From NCBI GenBank assembly GCA_944328445.1, contig CALVHO010000023.1, positions 1 to 32,984 of the forward strand: a stretch of DNA of 32,984 nt, in the 5' to 3' direction. Both the position numbers and the translations under genes were made by a program. The notes under the pieces are model-generated. The model was not told the origin of the DNA. It did not search any database and saw nothing but the letters and a program-made list of their open reading frames with translations. Every line of letters begins with the position of its first letter. Positions within the stretch are counted from its first letter, which is position 1. Origin of the DNA: an uncultured Clostridia bacterium. Lineage in GTDB: Bacteria; Bacillota; Clostridia; Christensenellales; Borkfalkiaceae. Below, in pieces: positions 6,663 through 15,614 of the stretch.

Positions 6663-8744
6663 ATGTTTTACAAGGAATACATCTTCGGCGATACCGCCGT
6701 ACGCTATGTGCAGACGGAGGATTTCGGCGTCGGGCTATCCCTGCTCCCCGCCGATGTGCCCGTGCCCGACGCGGCCGCCCTGTGCTGCGATTCGATGGTG
6801 CAGTGCGCCGTGCGCGGCGCCTACAACCTCGTCGACTACACGCAGGGCGTGAGCATGCGCAACATGTCCTGCGTGCGCCTTTCGCCCGTATCGCAGACGG
6901 CGGACGGGCAGGGGGTGGTCACCCTCTTGGCCGACGGGCAGGGGAACGAGTACGTGCACACCCTCGCCTACGACGAAGCTACGGGCGTGTTCACCGTCGG
7001 CGTCGAGTACATCAACCGCTCAAAGGAGCCGCGCGTTCTGGAAAGTTTGCAGAGCTTTTCGCTCAGCGGCATCTTCAACCCTTCGCGCACCGCAAAAAAG
7101 GGCGGGGCGTGGGCGCCGACGGACGCGGGGCTCACCCTCGTGCGCATGACCAGCGCGTGGAGCCGCGAGTGCCGCCTCAAAGAGGACTCCTTCCGCGACC
7201 TCGGGCTGGACATGAGCTGGGGGCGCTACGGCGTCAAGTGCGAGCGCTTCGGGCAGGTGGGCTCGATGCCCAACCGCGGCTGGTACCCCTTCGCGGCCTT
7301 GCGCGACGAGGCGAGCGGGTTCACGCTCGCGGCCACCATCGAGGCGCCGTACAGCTGGCAGCTCGAAGTGTACAAGGAAAAGGAGACCTGCGCCCTCTCG
7401 GGCGGGCTTGCGGACTATGAGTTCGGTCACTGGTGCAAGGAGGTGCCCGCGGGCGGGTCCTTCGCCACCCACAAGGCCTTCCTGCGCGTGCGCTACGGGT
7501 CCGTGAACGACGTCTGCAACGATTTCGTGCACTTTCAGGACGCCCGCCTGTCCGTCCCCGAGAGCGAGGAGAGCATGCCCGTCCTGTTCAACGAATACTG
7601 CACCACCTGGGGCACCCCGAGCGAGGAGAACATCGCCGCCATTCTGGAAAGCATCAAAGGCATCCCCTTCGGCACCTTCGTCATTGACGCGGGCTGGTAT
7701 CTGCCCGAAAACTGCGGCTGGTGCAACGCCATCGGCGACTGGAACGAGAGCAAAAAGCTCTTCCCGCACGGCATCGGGGCGGTCGTTTCGGCCATCCGCG
7801 CCGCCGGCATGCAGGCGGGCGTCTGGTTCGAGTTTGAAAACGTGGGGCGCGACAGCGCCAAGTTTGCCGACGAAAAGAGTCTGCTGCACCGCGACGGCGT
7901 TCCGCTCACCTCCAAGAACCGGCGCTTCCTCGATCTGCGTAGGGCGGATGTGCAGCGCTATCTGCAGAAAAAGATGCTCGACTTCCTCGCCGAAAAGGGT
8001 TTTTCGTACATCAAGATCGACTACAACGACACCTTCGGCATGGGGGCGGACGGCGCCGAGAGCTTGGGCGAGAGCGGGCGGCAGATCACCGAAGAGAGCC
8101 TCGCGTATCTGGACAGGCTCAAAGCGGCGGTGCCGGGCATCGTCATCGAAAACTGCTCGTCGGGCGGCTCGCGCATCGAGCCGCTGCGCATGAACCGTGT
8201 CTCCATGTGTTCCTTTTCGGACGCGCACGAGTGCCGCGAGATCCCGCTGGTGGCCGCCAATGTCTCCCGCGTCATCCCCGCGCGGCAGAGCCAGATCTGG
8301 GCGGTCATCCGCGCAGACGACACGGCCGAACGCATCGTCTGGTCCATGACGGCGGCCATGTTCGGGCGCATCTGCGTCTCGGGAGACGTGCACAAGATCG
8401 GCGCCGCGCAGAAGGCCAAGATCGCCGAGGGCATCGCCTTTTACGGCGCCGTCAAGGATATCGTGCGCGGCGGAAACATCGCCGAAGTGTACTGCGACGT
8501 AGACTATTACCGCGACCCGAAGGGCTGCCAGATCTACAAAAAGGTCTCCGCGGACGGGCGGCGGATGCTCGTTCTGGCGCACTTTTTCGAGCGGCCGTAC
8601 GCGCGGCTCGAATGCGCCGCCGAGGGCTACAAACTTGCCGCGGCCTACACTACGATGGGCTACGAGGCAGGCGCGGGCAGGCTGCGCTTTTGCCCCGCCA
8701 ACGAGTACGAGGGCGGCGCCTTCCTCTTTGAAAAGGAGGGCTGA
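6663..8744 (+). CDS. GH36-type glycoside hydrolase (alpha-galactosidase-like)
   Basis: This 693-residue enzyme starts at ATG 6663, directly after AGGAAAGGGA (6651-6660). An upstream in-frame ATG at 6633 has no ribosome site. A beta-rich N-terminal domain (about 1-290) precedes a TIM barrel with FVIDAGWY. The predicted nucleophile is Asp453 in KIDYND (the KxD motif of clan GH-D). The predicted acid/base is Asp520 in CSFSDAHECREIP, and the ENCSSGGSR strand is conserved. No signal peptide is seen, so it probably acts on imported oligosaccharides. GH36 enzymes usually remove alpha-galactose. Next to arabinose genes and a GH127 enzyme, a related sugar such as beta-L-arabinopyranose is possible but not shown. 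Confidence 0.85.
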   Translation: MFYKEYIFGDTAVRYVQTEDFGVGLSLLPADVPVPDAAALCCDSMVQCAVRGAYNLVDYTQGVSMRNMSCVRLSPVSQTADGQGVVTLLADGQGNEYVHTLAYDEATGVFTVGVEYINRSKEPRVLESLQSFSLSGIFNPSRTAKKGGAWAPTDAGLTLVRMTSAWSRECRLKEDSFRDLGLDMSWGRYGVKCERFGQVGSMPNRGWYPFAALRDEASGFTLAATIEAPYSWQLEVYKEKETCALSGGLADYEFGHWCKEVPAGGSFATHKAFLRVRYGSVNDVCNDFVHFQDARLSVPESEESMPVLFNEYCTTWGTPSEENIAAILESIKGIPFGTFVIDAGWYLPENCGWCNAIGDWNESKKLFPHGIGAVVSAIRAAGMQAGVWFEFENVGRDSAKFADEKSLLHRDGVPLTSKNRRFLDLRRADVQRYLQKKMLDFLAEKGFSYIKIDYNDTFGMGADGAESLGESGRQITEESLAYLDRLKAAVPGIVIENCSSGGSRIEPLRMNRVSMCSFSDAHECREIPLVAANVSRVIPARQSQIWAVIRADDTAERIVWSMTAAMFGRICVSGDVHKIGAAQKAKIAEGIAFYGAVKDIVRGGNIAEVYCDVDYYRDPKGCQIYKKVSADGRRMLVLAHFFERPYARLECAAEGYKLAAAYTTMGYEAGAGRLRFCPANEYEGGAFLFEKEG

Positions 8745-8837
8745 GTGCCGTCCGCTCTCCCGCGGGGGATCGGCGGGAACGTTCACCTTGCGCACCCTGG
8801 TATTAGATTTTTCCATAAGTTAATTCCGCCGCGCCAT

Positions 8838-8866
8838 TGACAGGGCGCGGCGGCCGTGTTATAGTA
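8838..8866 (+). promoter_or_regulatory. Promoter of the GH127 gene
   Basis: TTGACA (8838-8843), a 17-bp spacer and TATAGT (8861-8866) lie 72 bases before the start codon. The GH127 gene therefore has its own near-consensus promoter. Confidence 0.85.
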
Positions 8867-8937
8867 TGTACAAACGAGGGCGCCGTGCGCGGCCGCGCAC
8901 GATAAGGCCGCCGCGGGGAGGAAAAAGGAGTTCATGT

Positions 8938-10737
8938 ATGGAACCTGTCGGGTACAGGCAAGTTGAGGTCACGGGCGGATTTTGGGGCGAAATGCAGCGC
9001 CTCAACGCCGAAGTTTCGGTCTACAATATCCACAAGCGCTTTTCGGAAACGGGCCGCTTTTCCGCCCTCAAATGCCAAAAGAGCGAAAACAAGCCGCACA
9101 TCTTTTACGACAGCGACGTCGCCAAATGGCTGGAAAGCGCCGCCTACATCCTCGCCAAAAAGGAGGACGCGCACCTGCGCGCCCTGGCCGAGGAGGCGAT
9201 CGGGGACATCTGCCGCAGCCAGCAGCCCTGCGGCTACTTCAACAGCTATTTTCAGGTCTGCGAGCCCGAAAACATCTTTCAAAAACGCACCGAGCACGAG
9301 CTGTACTGCGCGGGGCACCTGATCGAGGCGGCCGTCGCCCTCAAAGAGGCTGGCGTGGACGAAAAGCTGTACGCCGCCATGTGCCGCTATGCCGACTACA
9401 TCTACGACCGCTTTTACGTGAAAAAGGATGCTGCCTTCACCACCTGCGGCCACCCCGAGATCGAGCTGGCCCTGCTGCGCCTGTATGAATTTTCGGGCGA
9501 AAAGAAGTATCTGGACCTGGCCATGTTCTTTTTGAACGAGCGCGGCGTACGCGAGGAGGAGCATTACGACTGGGCCACCCGCCGCTACGACCAGACCCAT
9601 CTGCCCGTGCGCGAGCAGAAGGAGGCCGTCGGCCACGCCGTCCGCGCGCTGTACCTGTACATCGCCATGGCGGACGCGGCGCGCATCTCGCACGATCCCG
9701 CCCTGGTTGCGGCCTGCGGCGCGCTCTTTGCCGACATCACGGGCAAAAAGATGTACGTCACGGGCGGGGTGGGGTCCACCTTCCACGGCGAGGCCTTCAC
9801 CTTCGCGTACGACCTGCCCAACACCTTCGCGTACAGCGAAACGTGCGCGGCCATCGCGCTGGCGCTGTTCTGCGGCCGCCTTTCACGGCTGCAAAACAAG
9901 GCGGAGTACCACGCCGTGTCCGAGCGCGTGCTCTACAACGGCCTGCTTTCGGGCGAAAGCCGCGACGGTAAGGGCTTTTTCTACGTGAACCCGCTCGAAT
10001 TCCATGAGGGCATCTACGACTACAACGAAAGCCTGGCGCAGAAGCTGTACTGCCCGCTGCCCGAGCGCGTCGAGGTGTTCGATTGCTCCTGCTGCCCGCC
10101 CAACATCACCCGCTTCATCGAGAGCATCGGCGGCCAGATCTACGCCGCCGAAGGGGATACCGTGTACGTGAACCAGTACATCTCTTCCCGTACGCGCATC
10201 GGCGGGGCGGAGATCGAGGTGGAGAGCGGGATGCCGTACCGCGGCACGGCGCGCGTTTGCGTGAACGGCCGCATCGGCCTTCGCCTGCGCGTGCCCGCGT
10301 GGAAGGGCGGCGTCTCGATGCGCGTGAACGGGCGGCGCGTGCAGCCCAAGATCGAAGCGGACTACATCGAACTGTTCTGCGACGGAGACATCGCCGTCGA
10401 GCTGGATTTCAAAATGGCGCCGTATTTCGTCTACGCCAACGAAAACGTCTTTGCCGACGCGGGGCGCAAGGCCGTCGCGTACGGCCCGCTGGTGCTCTGC
10501 GGCGAGAGCTGTGACAACGGCAAAAACCTGCGCGCGGTGCGCGTGCGCTCGCTTTCGGGGGCGAAGGCCGCGGAAGGGGAGTTTTTCACCCTCGAAGTGC
10601 CCGCCGAACGGCTCAAAACGTCGCCCGGGCTCTATTCCTCCGCGCCGCCCGCCGCCGAAAAATTCACGTTGAAGCTGATCCCGTACTTCCTCTGGGCCAA
10701 CCGCGGCAAGGGAGACATGCAGGTCTGGTGGCTGTAA
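8938..10737 (+). CDS. GH127 beta-L-arabinofuranosidase
   Basis: This 599-residue enzyme starts at ATG 8938, after GAAAAAGGAG (8921-8930). The promoter's -10 overlaps the upstream in-frame start, so the long form is unlikely. The family (HypBA1 of Bifidobacterium longum) uses a zinc site made of one Glu and three Cys, with a Cys nucleophile. Here Glu301 and Cys303 (SETCAAIA) and Cys385 and Cys386 (FDCSCCPPN) match; Cys385 is the likely nucleophile. An alpha/alpha barrel with the N-terminal TGGFWGEMQ is followed by beta-sandwich domains. It removes beta-L-arabinofuranose from arabino-oligosaccharides such as those on plant hydroxyproline-rich glycoproteins. No signal peptide is visible. Free arabinose would feed AraA. 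Confidence 0.93.
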   Translation: MEPVGYRQVEVTGGFWGEMQRLNAEVSVYNIHKRFSETGRFSALKCQKSENKPHIFYDSDVAKWLESAAYILAKKEDAHLRALAEEAIGDICRSQQPCGYFNSYFQVCEPENIFQKRTEHELYCAGHLIEAAVALKEAGVDEKLYAAMCRYADYIYDRFYVKKDAAFTTCGHPEIELALLRLYEFSGEKKYLDLAMFFLNERGVREEEHYDWATRRYDQTHLPVREQKEAVGHAVRALYLYIAMADAARISHDPALVAACGALFADITGKKMYVTGGVGSTFHGEAFTFAYDLPNTFAYSETCAAIALALFCGRLSRLQNKAEYHAVSERVLYNGLLSGESRDGKGFFYVNPLEFHEGIYDYNESLAQKLYCPLPERVEVFDCSCCPPNITRFIESIGGQIYAAEGDTVYVNQYISSRTRIGGAEIEVESGMPYRGTARVCVNGRIGLRLRVPAWKGGVSMRVNGRRVQPKIEADYIELFCDGDIAVELDFKMAPYFVYANENVFADAGRKAVAYGPLVLCGESCDNGKNLRAVRVRSLSGAKAAEGEFFTLEVPAERLKTSPGLYSSAPPAAEKFTLKLIPYFLWANRGKGDMQVWWL

Positions 10738-10766
10738 CGCCGCCGGATCGGTCTTGCAACGCATTG

Positions 10767-10810
10767 CCCCGCCCGCCTCGGCGCCTCCGCGCCGCCGCGG
10801 GCGGGGTTTT
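10767..10810 (+). terminator. Intrinsic terminator after the GH127 gene
   Basis: CCCCGCCCGC (10767-10776) pairs perfectly with 10797-10806, followed by TTTT. Confidence 0.85.
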
Positions 10811-10864
10811 GTCTGTCCGCGCCGCCGCAGCGTCGGGGGGGGAGGTATGTTTGGAAAAACGAAA

Positions 10865-10893
10865 GAAAAAAGCGCCCAGGCGGGCGCTTTTTT
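10865..10893. terminator. Bidirectional terminator between convergent genes
   Basis: The stem AGCGCCC/GGGCGCT (10871-10877 with 10882-10888) is flanked by an A-run on the left and a T-run on the right, so it can stop transcription both from the GH127 side and from the lipoprotein gene on the minus strand. Confidence 0.85.
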
Positions 10894-10994
10894 GAATTCG
10901 GGGATGCGGCGGACGAAAGAGGGCCGCGGCCGCGATGCAGATGTGATGCGCAAAGCGGTCCCTGCCGCGATGCGGATGCGGTGGAAAAGACCGT

Positions 10995-12071
10995 TCAGGC
11001 CGCTTTGGTGTGGTAGGCGGAGTACAGGGTCAGGTTCATGGTGCCGAGGTTGTAGTCGTACGGCTCTTCGATGTGCACGGGCAGGTTGCGGTAGGTGTTG
11101 GAGGCGCCCTCCGCTTTGGCCAGGTAATAGACCTTCTGCGACGAGCCCATGTTCGAGCCCGTCAGCGTGAAGCTGATCTCCGTGGCCGTGAGGTCCGCGT
11201 CGACGGCCATGTTGTCGAGGTAAAAGCGGTAGCGGTGGGCGCCCGTCGAGGCGAGGGAGAGGTTCATCGTCCGCGCGCCCGCTTCGCCCGCCACGTTCAC
11301 GGTGTGGCCCGATTCGGCCGAGGCAAAGTCGAGCCCGCGCGCCATGAAGTAGAGCTGCGAATTGTCGAAAACGCTGTAATCGTCCTGCAAGTCTTCCAGC
11401 GTCAGCGTTGTGGAGTAGGAGACCTTGGTCACGCTGTCGGAGACTTTGCGCTCCTCCTCGCTCAGCTCGCCCCAGCCGTCGGTCACGGTCACGGAGGCGT
11501 TGTCGCAGGTGGCGTCGTAGACGATGGCGGTGGTGTAGTTGTATACGGCCACGCCCGTGCCCATCGCCGTGGGCGTGTGCGAGAGCACCTTGCGCGTGCT
11601 GCGCAGCGGTTGCAGGCGCTGCATGTCGTAGGAGGGGTCGAGGGAGTGGAACCACGTTTCGGTGGTCACGCGGTCGGGCTCGCCGTGTTCGCCGCCGAAG
11701 GCCGCCAGCGTCGATACGTTTCCGTCCTCGTCGGTGAACACGTATTCCGCGGCGATCACGTACTCGCTCGTGAGTTTGTACAGGCTGTGGTACACCGTGC
11801 CGTCGATGGTCTGGTTGGGGACGGCCTCCACCGTCACGGTGTAGGAGCTTTCCGCCTCGTTCAAGGCCACGCGCATGCCCGTTTCGCCCTCTTCGAGGGT
11901 GTTGGCGAAGGAGAGGGAATAGGTCAGCTGTTCGTAATAATCGCCCTCGTACAGGCTGGTCTGGGTGTTTTGCCAGTTGGGGCTGAGCGCAACGTCTACA
12001 TGCACCGAGCAGGCGGCAAACAGGAACAACCCCGCCACCGCCGCCGCGGCAAGCGCCGACAATTTTTTCAT
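10995..12071 (-). CDS. Secreted lipoprotein, unknown function
   Basis: This 358-residue protein has a clear lipoprotein signal: basic MKK, a hydrophobic Ala/Leu-rich core and the lipobox FAAC with Cys21. The mature part is hydrophilic, rich in Thr, Ser and Tyr, and probably beta-rich. No catalytic motif or named family is recognised. GGAG lies nine bases upstream of the start. It is transcribed alone from the promoter at 12130-12158, divergent from addB and convergent with the GH127 gene. It would sit on the outer face of the membrane; substrate-binding or envelope roles are guesses. Confidence 0.85.
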   Translation of the reverse strand: MKKLSALAAAAVAGLFLFAACSVHVDVALSPNWQNTQTSLYEGDYYEQLTYSLSFANTLEEGETGMRVALNEAESSYTVTVEAVPNQTIDGTVYHSLYKLTSEYVIAAEYVFTDEDGNVSTLAAFGGEHGEPDRVTTETWFHSLDPSYDMQRLQPLRSTRKVLSHTPTAMGTGVAVYNYTTAIVYDATCDNASVTVTDGWGELSEEERKVSDSVTKVSYSTTLTLEDLQDDYSVFDNSQLYFMARGLDFASAESGHTVNVAGEAGARTMNLSLASTGAHRYRFYLDNMAVDADLTATEISFTLTGSNMGSSQKVYYLAKAEGASNTYRNLPVHIEEPYDYNLGTMNLTLYSAYHTKAA

Positions 12072-12129
12072 GGAACGAAACTCCGCCCGCCCGCGCGGAA
12101 CGCGCGGGGGGATGTTTTAATGTTCATAT

Positions 12130-12158
12130 AGTATACCAAAAATCCCGCCGAAGGTAAA
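12130..12158 (-). promoter_or_regulatory. Promoter of the lipoprotein gene
   Basis: Read on the minus strand: TTTACC (12158-12153), a 17-bp spacer and TATACT (12135-12130), 59 bases before the start codon. Confidence 0.75.
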
Positions 12159-12197
12159 ACAAAAAGGGCGCAAATTCGTACATTTTTTGTGAAAATG

Positions 12198-12206
12198 TGG
12201 TATAAT
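12198..12206 (+). promoter_or_regulatory. Extended -10 promoter of addB
   Basis: TGG directly precedes TATAAT (12201-12206), an extended -10 element; no good -35 is visible. It lies downstream of the first in-frame ATG (12189), which rules that ATG out and supports the TTG start at 12288. Confidence 0.7.
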
Positions 12207-12287
12207 GGGCAAAACGCCGCCCGCGTACGGGCGGCGCCGCCCCTGAGGCGGAGCGGCGCCCCGCGCGGGGCGCACGGAGGAAAGGTC

Positions 12288-15200
12288 TTGCGCGTACCCA
12301 TCTACGTCGCGCCCACCGTATCCGCGCTGACGGAATTCTGCGCGCGGCTGCCCGTGGAGCAAAAAACGGTCATCTTCTGCGAGGACAGGCTCACGCTCGA
12401 AGTGGAGAGCGCCCTCGCCGCCCGCCACGGCGTGCTCTTCGGCACGTCGGTGACGACGTTTGCGCGCTTCATCGGCCGCGCGGGCGGCCGCCGCGCCCTC
12501 TCCAAACAGGGCTCGGTGATGGTGGTGGGCTCGGTGGCCGCGCAGCTCGCGGGGCAGCTGCGCTGCTTCGGCAAAAACCCCGCGGGCAGCGCGTCCCGCC
12601 TGTACGAGACCATCGCCCAGCTGCGCGCCGCCCTCGTCACGCCCGACATGCTCGACGAGGCCCGCCGCGGCGCCGACGCGCACCTGTCCGAAAAGCTGGC
12701 GGACATCGCCCTCGTCTACCGCGGCTACCTCGATTTTCTCGCCCAAGGCTACCTCGACGAGAGCGGCGCCCTCGCGCTGTTGCCTGCCGCCATCGAGGGC
12801 GGCGCCCTCGACGGCGCGCGCGTCGTATTCGCGGGGTTCGCCTCCTTCACGCGGCAGGCGGCCGAGGGGATCCGCGCGGCGCTCGCCGCCGCAGACTCCG
12901 TCACGGGCGTGTTTTTGGGCGGGGAAGCGGACCTGTACACCAACGAGGGTGCGGACGCCTTCGAGCGCTACTGCCGCGCCGCGGGCGCGGACTGCGAGCG
13001 CTTTACGCTGCCTTCGGGGCTGTGCCCCGCCGCCGAGGCGCTGCGCCAAAGCCTGTCCGACCCCTCCGCCCGCCCGCCGCAGGCGGCGGACAACGTGTTT
13101 TTGTACGAGGCCGAAGACGGGGACGACGAACTCTCGTTCATCGCCGCCATGATCCGCCGCGAGGCCTTCCGCGGCGTGCGCTTCAACGAGATGGCGGTGT
13201 TTTTGTCCGACGTGAAGGACTATTCCGTCCGCCTCGGCCGCATCTTTGACGAATACCGCATCCCGTACTTTTCGGACGCGAAAAAGAGCCTCGCCGCCCA
13301 CCCGCTGGCGCGCTTTGTCATGAAGTGGTTTGCCGCCATCGCCGAGGGCTTTGAACCCGCCGACGTCGACGCGCTCATCGGCAATCCCTTTTTCGGGGCC
13401 GACCGTGCCTCGGCGGACGCGCTGCGCAACTACCTTCTGCGCTACGCCAACTACCGCGGCGGGCTGCGCCGCCCCGTCAAGGCCGAGGTCTTCGGCGGCA
13501 AGGGGCGGGGCATGGAGGGCAGCCCGCTCGTGCTCGAAGGGCTGCGCGCCCGCCTGTGTTCCGCCTTCGACGGCGTTTCGGCGCGCATGGCGGGCGGGGC
13601 GTACTGCCGCGCCGTGCGCAGGCTTTTGGAATCGTTCGGCTGTGAACGCAGGCAAAAGGAGATCGCCGCCGCCCTCGAAGGGGAGGGCCTGCGCGCCGAG
13701 AGCAGCTACTTTTCGCGGGGCATGGAGAGCATACTGCGCGTCCTCGGCGAGGCCGAGGAACTGCTGGGCGGGCGGGTGCTGCGCGCCGAAGAGTTCGCCG
13801 CCCTCCTCGGCGAGAGCCTTTCCGCCTTGGAGATCGCCCTCATCCCGCAGTACCTCGACGCGGTGTACGTGGGGGACATCTCCGAAAGCAAGCGGCGCAC
13901 CGCCAAAGTCGTGTTCGCGGCGCGCCTGACGGACGCCGTGCCGCCCGCGGGGGCGGATACCGCCCTCATCTCCGACCGCGACATCGACCGCCTGCGCGCC
14001 CTGCGGGTGGAGATCAGCCCCAAGATCCGCGAAGTCAACGCCCGCGCCCGCGAGAACGCGGGCCTGGCGCTTTGCTCCTTTTCCGAGCGGCTGTACCTTT
14101 CCTGGCCGCTGTCGGCGGGCGGGCAGCCGCAGCGCCGCAGCGAGCTGGTGGCCGCGGTGCGCGGCCGCCTCTGCACGCCGCGGGGCGAAGAACTGCCCGT
14201 GCTCGGCCGCGCCCGCCTCGAAAGGATGGAACGGGAGGACGCCGCGGCGTACCTGCGCTACCTCTCCTGCCTGGCCTGCGAAAAGGAGCCCGCCGTGCGC
14301 GTCCTCTTGCGCCGCGCCGACGAGTACCGCCGCGGCCGCGCCGACTTCGGCGCCTGCGCGGGGCTTCTGGCCGCGCTGACCGAGCGGGGAGACGCGCCCG
14401 AAAAGCTGCTGTATACGCCCCGCCGCCCCGCCGTGTTCGAGCCCGCGGCCGCCGCCGTGCTCCTGCACGGCAAAAACACCGTTTCGCCCACCCTCATCGA
14501 GGGGTATTTCAACTGCCCGTACCGCAACTTTGCCGAGCGCGGCCTGCTCCTTGCCGAGCGCGAGGAGGCGAGCGTGCGCGCCGTGGACACGGGCGACCTC
14601 ATGCACGAGTTGCTGCGCAGCATGGCGCTTTGCGCCGCAGACATCCCCGACCTTTCCGCCTGCGCCGCCTTCGCGCGCCGCCGCGCCGAGGAGCTGCTGT
14701 CCGCGCCGCCCTATTCCTACCTGCGCGATACCGCCCGCGGCGGCTACGCGGCGGACGTGCTGCTGCGCGACGCGCAGATCGTCTGCTGCGCCGCCTTCGA
14801 GCAGATCGCGGGTTCGGACTTTGCGGTGGCCGCGGCCGAACAGCCTTTCGGCTATCCCGGATCCCCCCTGCGCGGGGTGCGCCTCTCGGCGGGCGGGCGC
14901 GAGATCTACCTCGCGGGCAAGATCGACCGCGTCGATACCTGCGGGGATCTGACGCGCGTCGTCGACTACAAGACGGGCCGCTTCGACGCCTCCGCCTCCG
15001 CCTACTACACGGGCCGCAGGTTGCAGCTGCCGCTGTACCTGAGCGCGGCCGCGCAGGGGCGGCGGGCGGCGGGGGCGTACTACTTCCCCGCGCGCGTCGG
15101 CTTCCGCTCCGACCCCGACGAGCCGCCCTTCCGCATGCAGGGCTTCACCGACGCCGACGACGAGGTGGTGCGCCGCAGCGACAAGTTCGTGGCCGAAGGG

Positions 15201-15482
15201 GAGAAGAGCCGCTTCATCGACGCGGCCTACCGCGCCCGCAAGACGGGGCCCGCGGGCGCCGACTTTTCCGACTTTTTGCGCTATTCGGTGCTGGCGGCCG
15301 AGGCCTGCGCCCGCGAGACGGAGGAGGGCTGCATCGCCGCCTCGCCTTGCGAGGGCGCCTGCGCCTACTGCCCCTACGGCGGCGTGTGCGGGCACAGCCC
15401 CGAGGACGGCGCCCGCAAGGAGGAAAAGATCTCCGCCGAGGAGATCGTGCGCATCGTGCGCAGGGAGCGCGGCGATGTATGA
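12288..15482 (+). CDS. addB: AddB helicase-nuclease subunit (iron-sulfur)
   Basis: Subunit of the AddAB complex, which unwinds and trims double-strand breaks and loads RecA. The start is TTG 12288, with GGAGG at 12276-12280; the protein has 1064 residues. The C-terminal nuclease shows GKIDRVD (Asp880) and VVDYKTG (Asp893, Lys895). Four Cys of the 4Fe-4S cluster are present: Cys743 in YFNCPY, then Cys1025, Cys1028 and Cys1034, with the same 3- and 6-residue spacing as in B. subtilis AddB. The N-terminus has VAPTVSALTEF where B. subtilis AddB has a Walker A loop, so no GxxGxGK motif is present. It lies directly upstream of addA. Confidence 0.93.
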   Translation: MRVPIYVAPTVSALTEFCARLPVEQKTVIFCEDRLTLEVESALAARHGVLFGTSVTTFARFIGRAGGRRALSKQGSVMVVGSVAAQLAGQLRCFGKNPAGSASRLYETIAQLRAALVTPDMLDEARRGADAHLSEKLADIALVYRGYLDFLAQGYLDESGALALLPAAIEGGALDGARVVFAGFASFTRQAAEGIRAALAAADSVTGVFLGGEADLYTNEGADAFERYCRAAGADCERFTLPSGLCPAAEALRQSLSDPSARPPQAADNVFLYEAEDGDDELSFIAAMIRREAFRGVRFNEMAVFLSDVKDYSVRLGRIFDEYRIPYFSDAKKSLAAHPLARFVMKWFAAIAEGFEPADVDALIGNPFFGADRASADALRNYLLRYANYRGGLRRPVKAEVFGGKGRGMEGSPLVLEGLRARLCSAFDGVSARMAGGAYCRAVRRLLESFGCERRQKEIAAALEGEGLRAESSYFSRGMESILRVLGEAEELLGGRVLRAEEFAALLGESLSALEIALIPQYLDAVYVGDISESKRRTAKVVFAARLTDAVPPAGADTALISDRDIDRLRALRVEISPKIREVNARARENAGLALCSFSERLYLSWPLSAGGQPQRRSELVAAVRGRLCTPRGEELPVLGRARLERMEREDAAAYLRYLSCLACEKEPAVRVLLRRADEYRRGRADFGACAGLLAALTERGDAPEKLLYTPRRPAVFEPAAAAVLLHGKNTVSPTLIEGYFNCPYRNFAERGLLLAEREEASVRAVDTGDLMHELLRSMALCAADIPDLSACAAFARRRAEELLSAPPYSYLRDTARGGYAADVLLRDAQIVCCAAFEQIAGSDFAVAAAEQPFGYPGSPLRGVRLSAGGREIYLAGKIDRVDTCGDLTRVVDYKTGRFDASASAYYTGRRLQLPLYLSAAAQGRRAAGAYYFPARVGFRSDPDEPPFRMQGFTDADDEVVRRSDKFVAEGEKSRFIDAAYRARKTGPAGADFSDFLRYSVLAAEACARETEEGCIAASPCEGACAYCPYGGVCGHSPEDGARKEEKISAEEIVRIVRRERGDV

Positions 15483-15501
15483 GCGGCGCCCGCATGAACA
15501 A

Positions 15502-15527
15502 AAAACGCGGGTACGTACCCGCGTTTT
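15502..15527. terminator. 26-bp perfect palindrome between addB and addA
   Basis: AAAACGCGGGTAC and its exact complement meet head to tail, so a transcript could form a GC-rich hairpin flanked by A- and T-runs on either side. It lies 20 bases after addB and 88 before addA. It may be a partial terminator lowering addA relative to addB, or a protein-binding site. Confidence 0.5.
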
Positions 15528-15614
15528 CGGAACATTTTCGGAGGGATGTGCGCCCGTTTTTCTCCCCGCCGCGGGGGACGGGCGGCCCGCCCGCGGGGCG
15601 GGAAAGGAGGGAGC

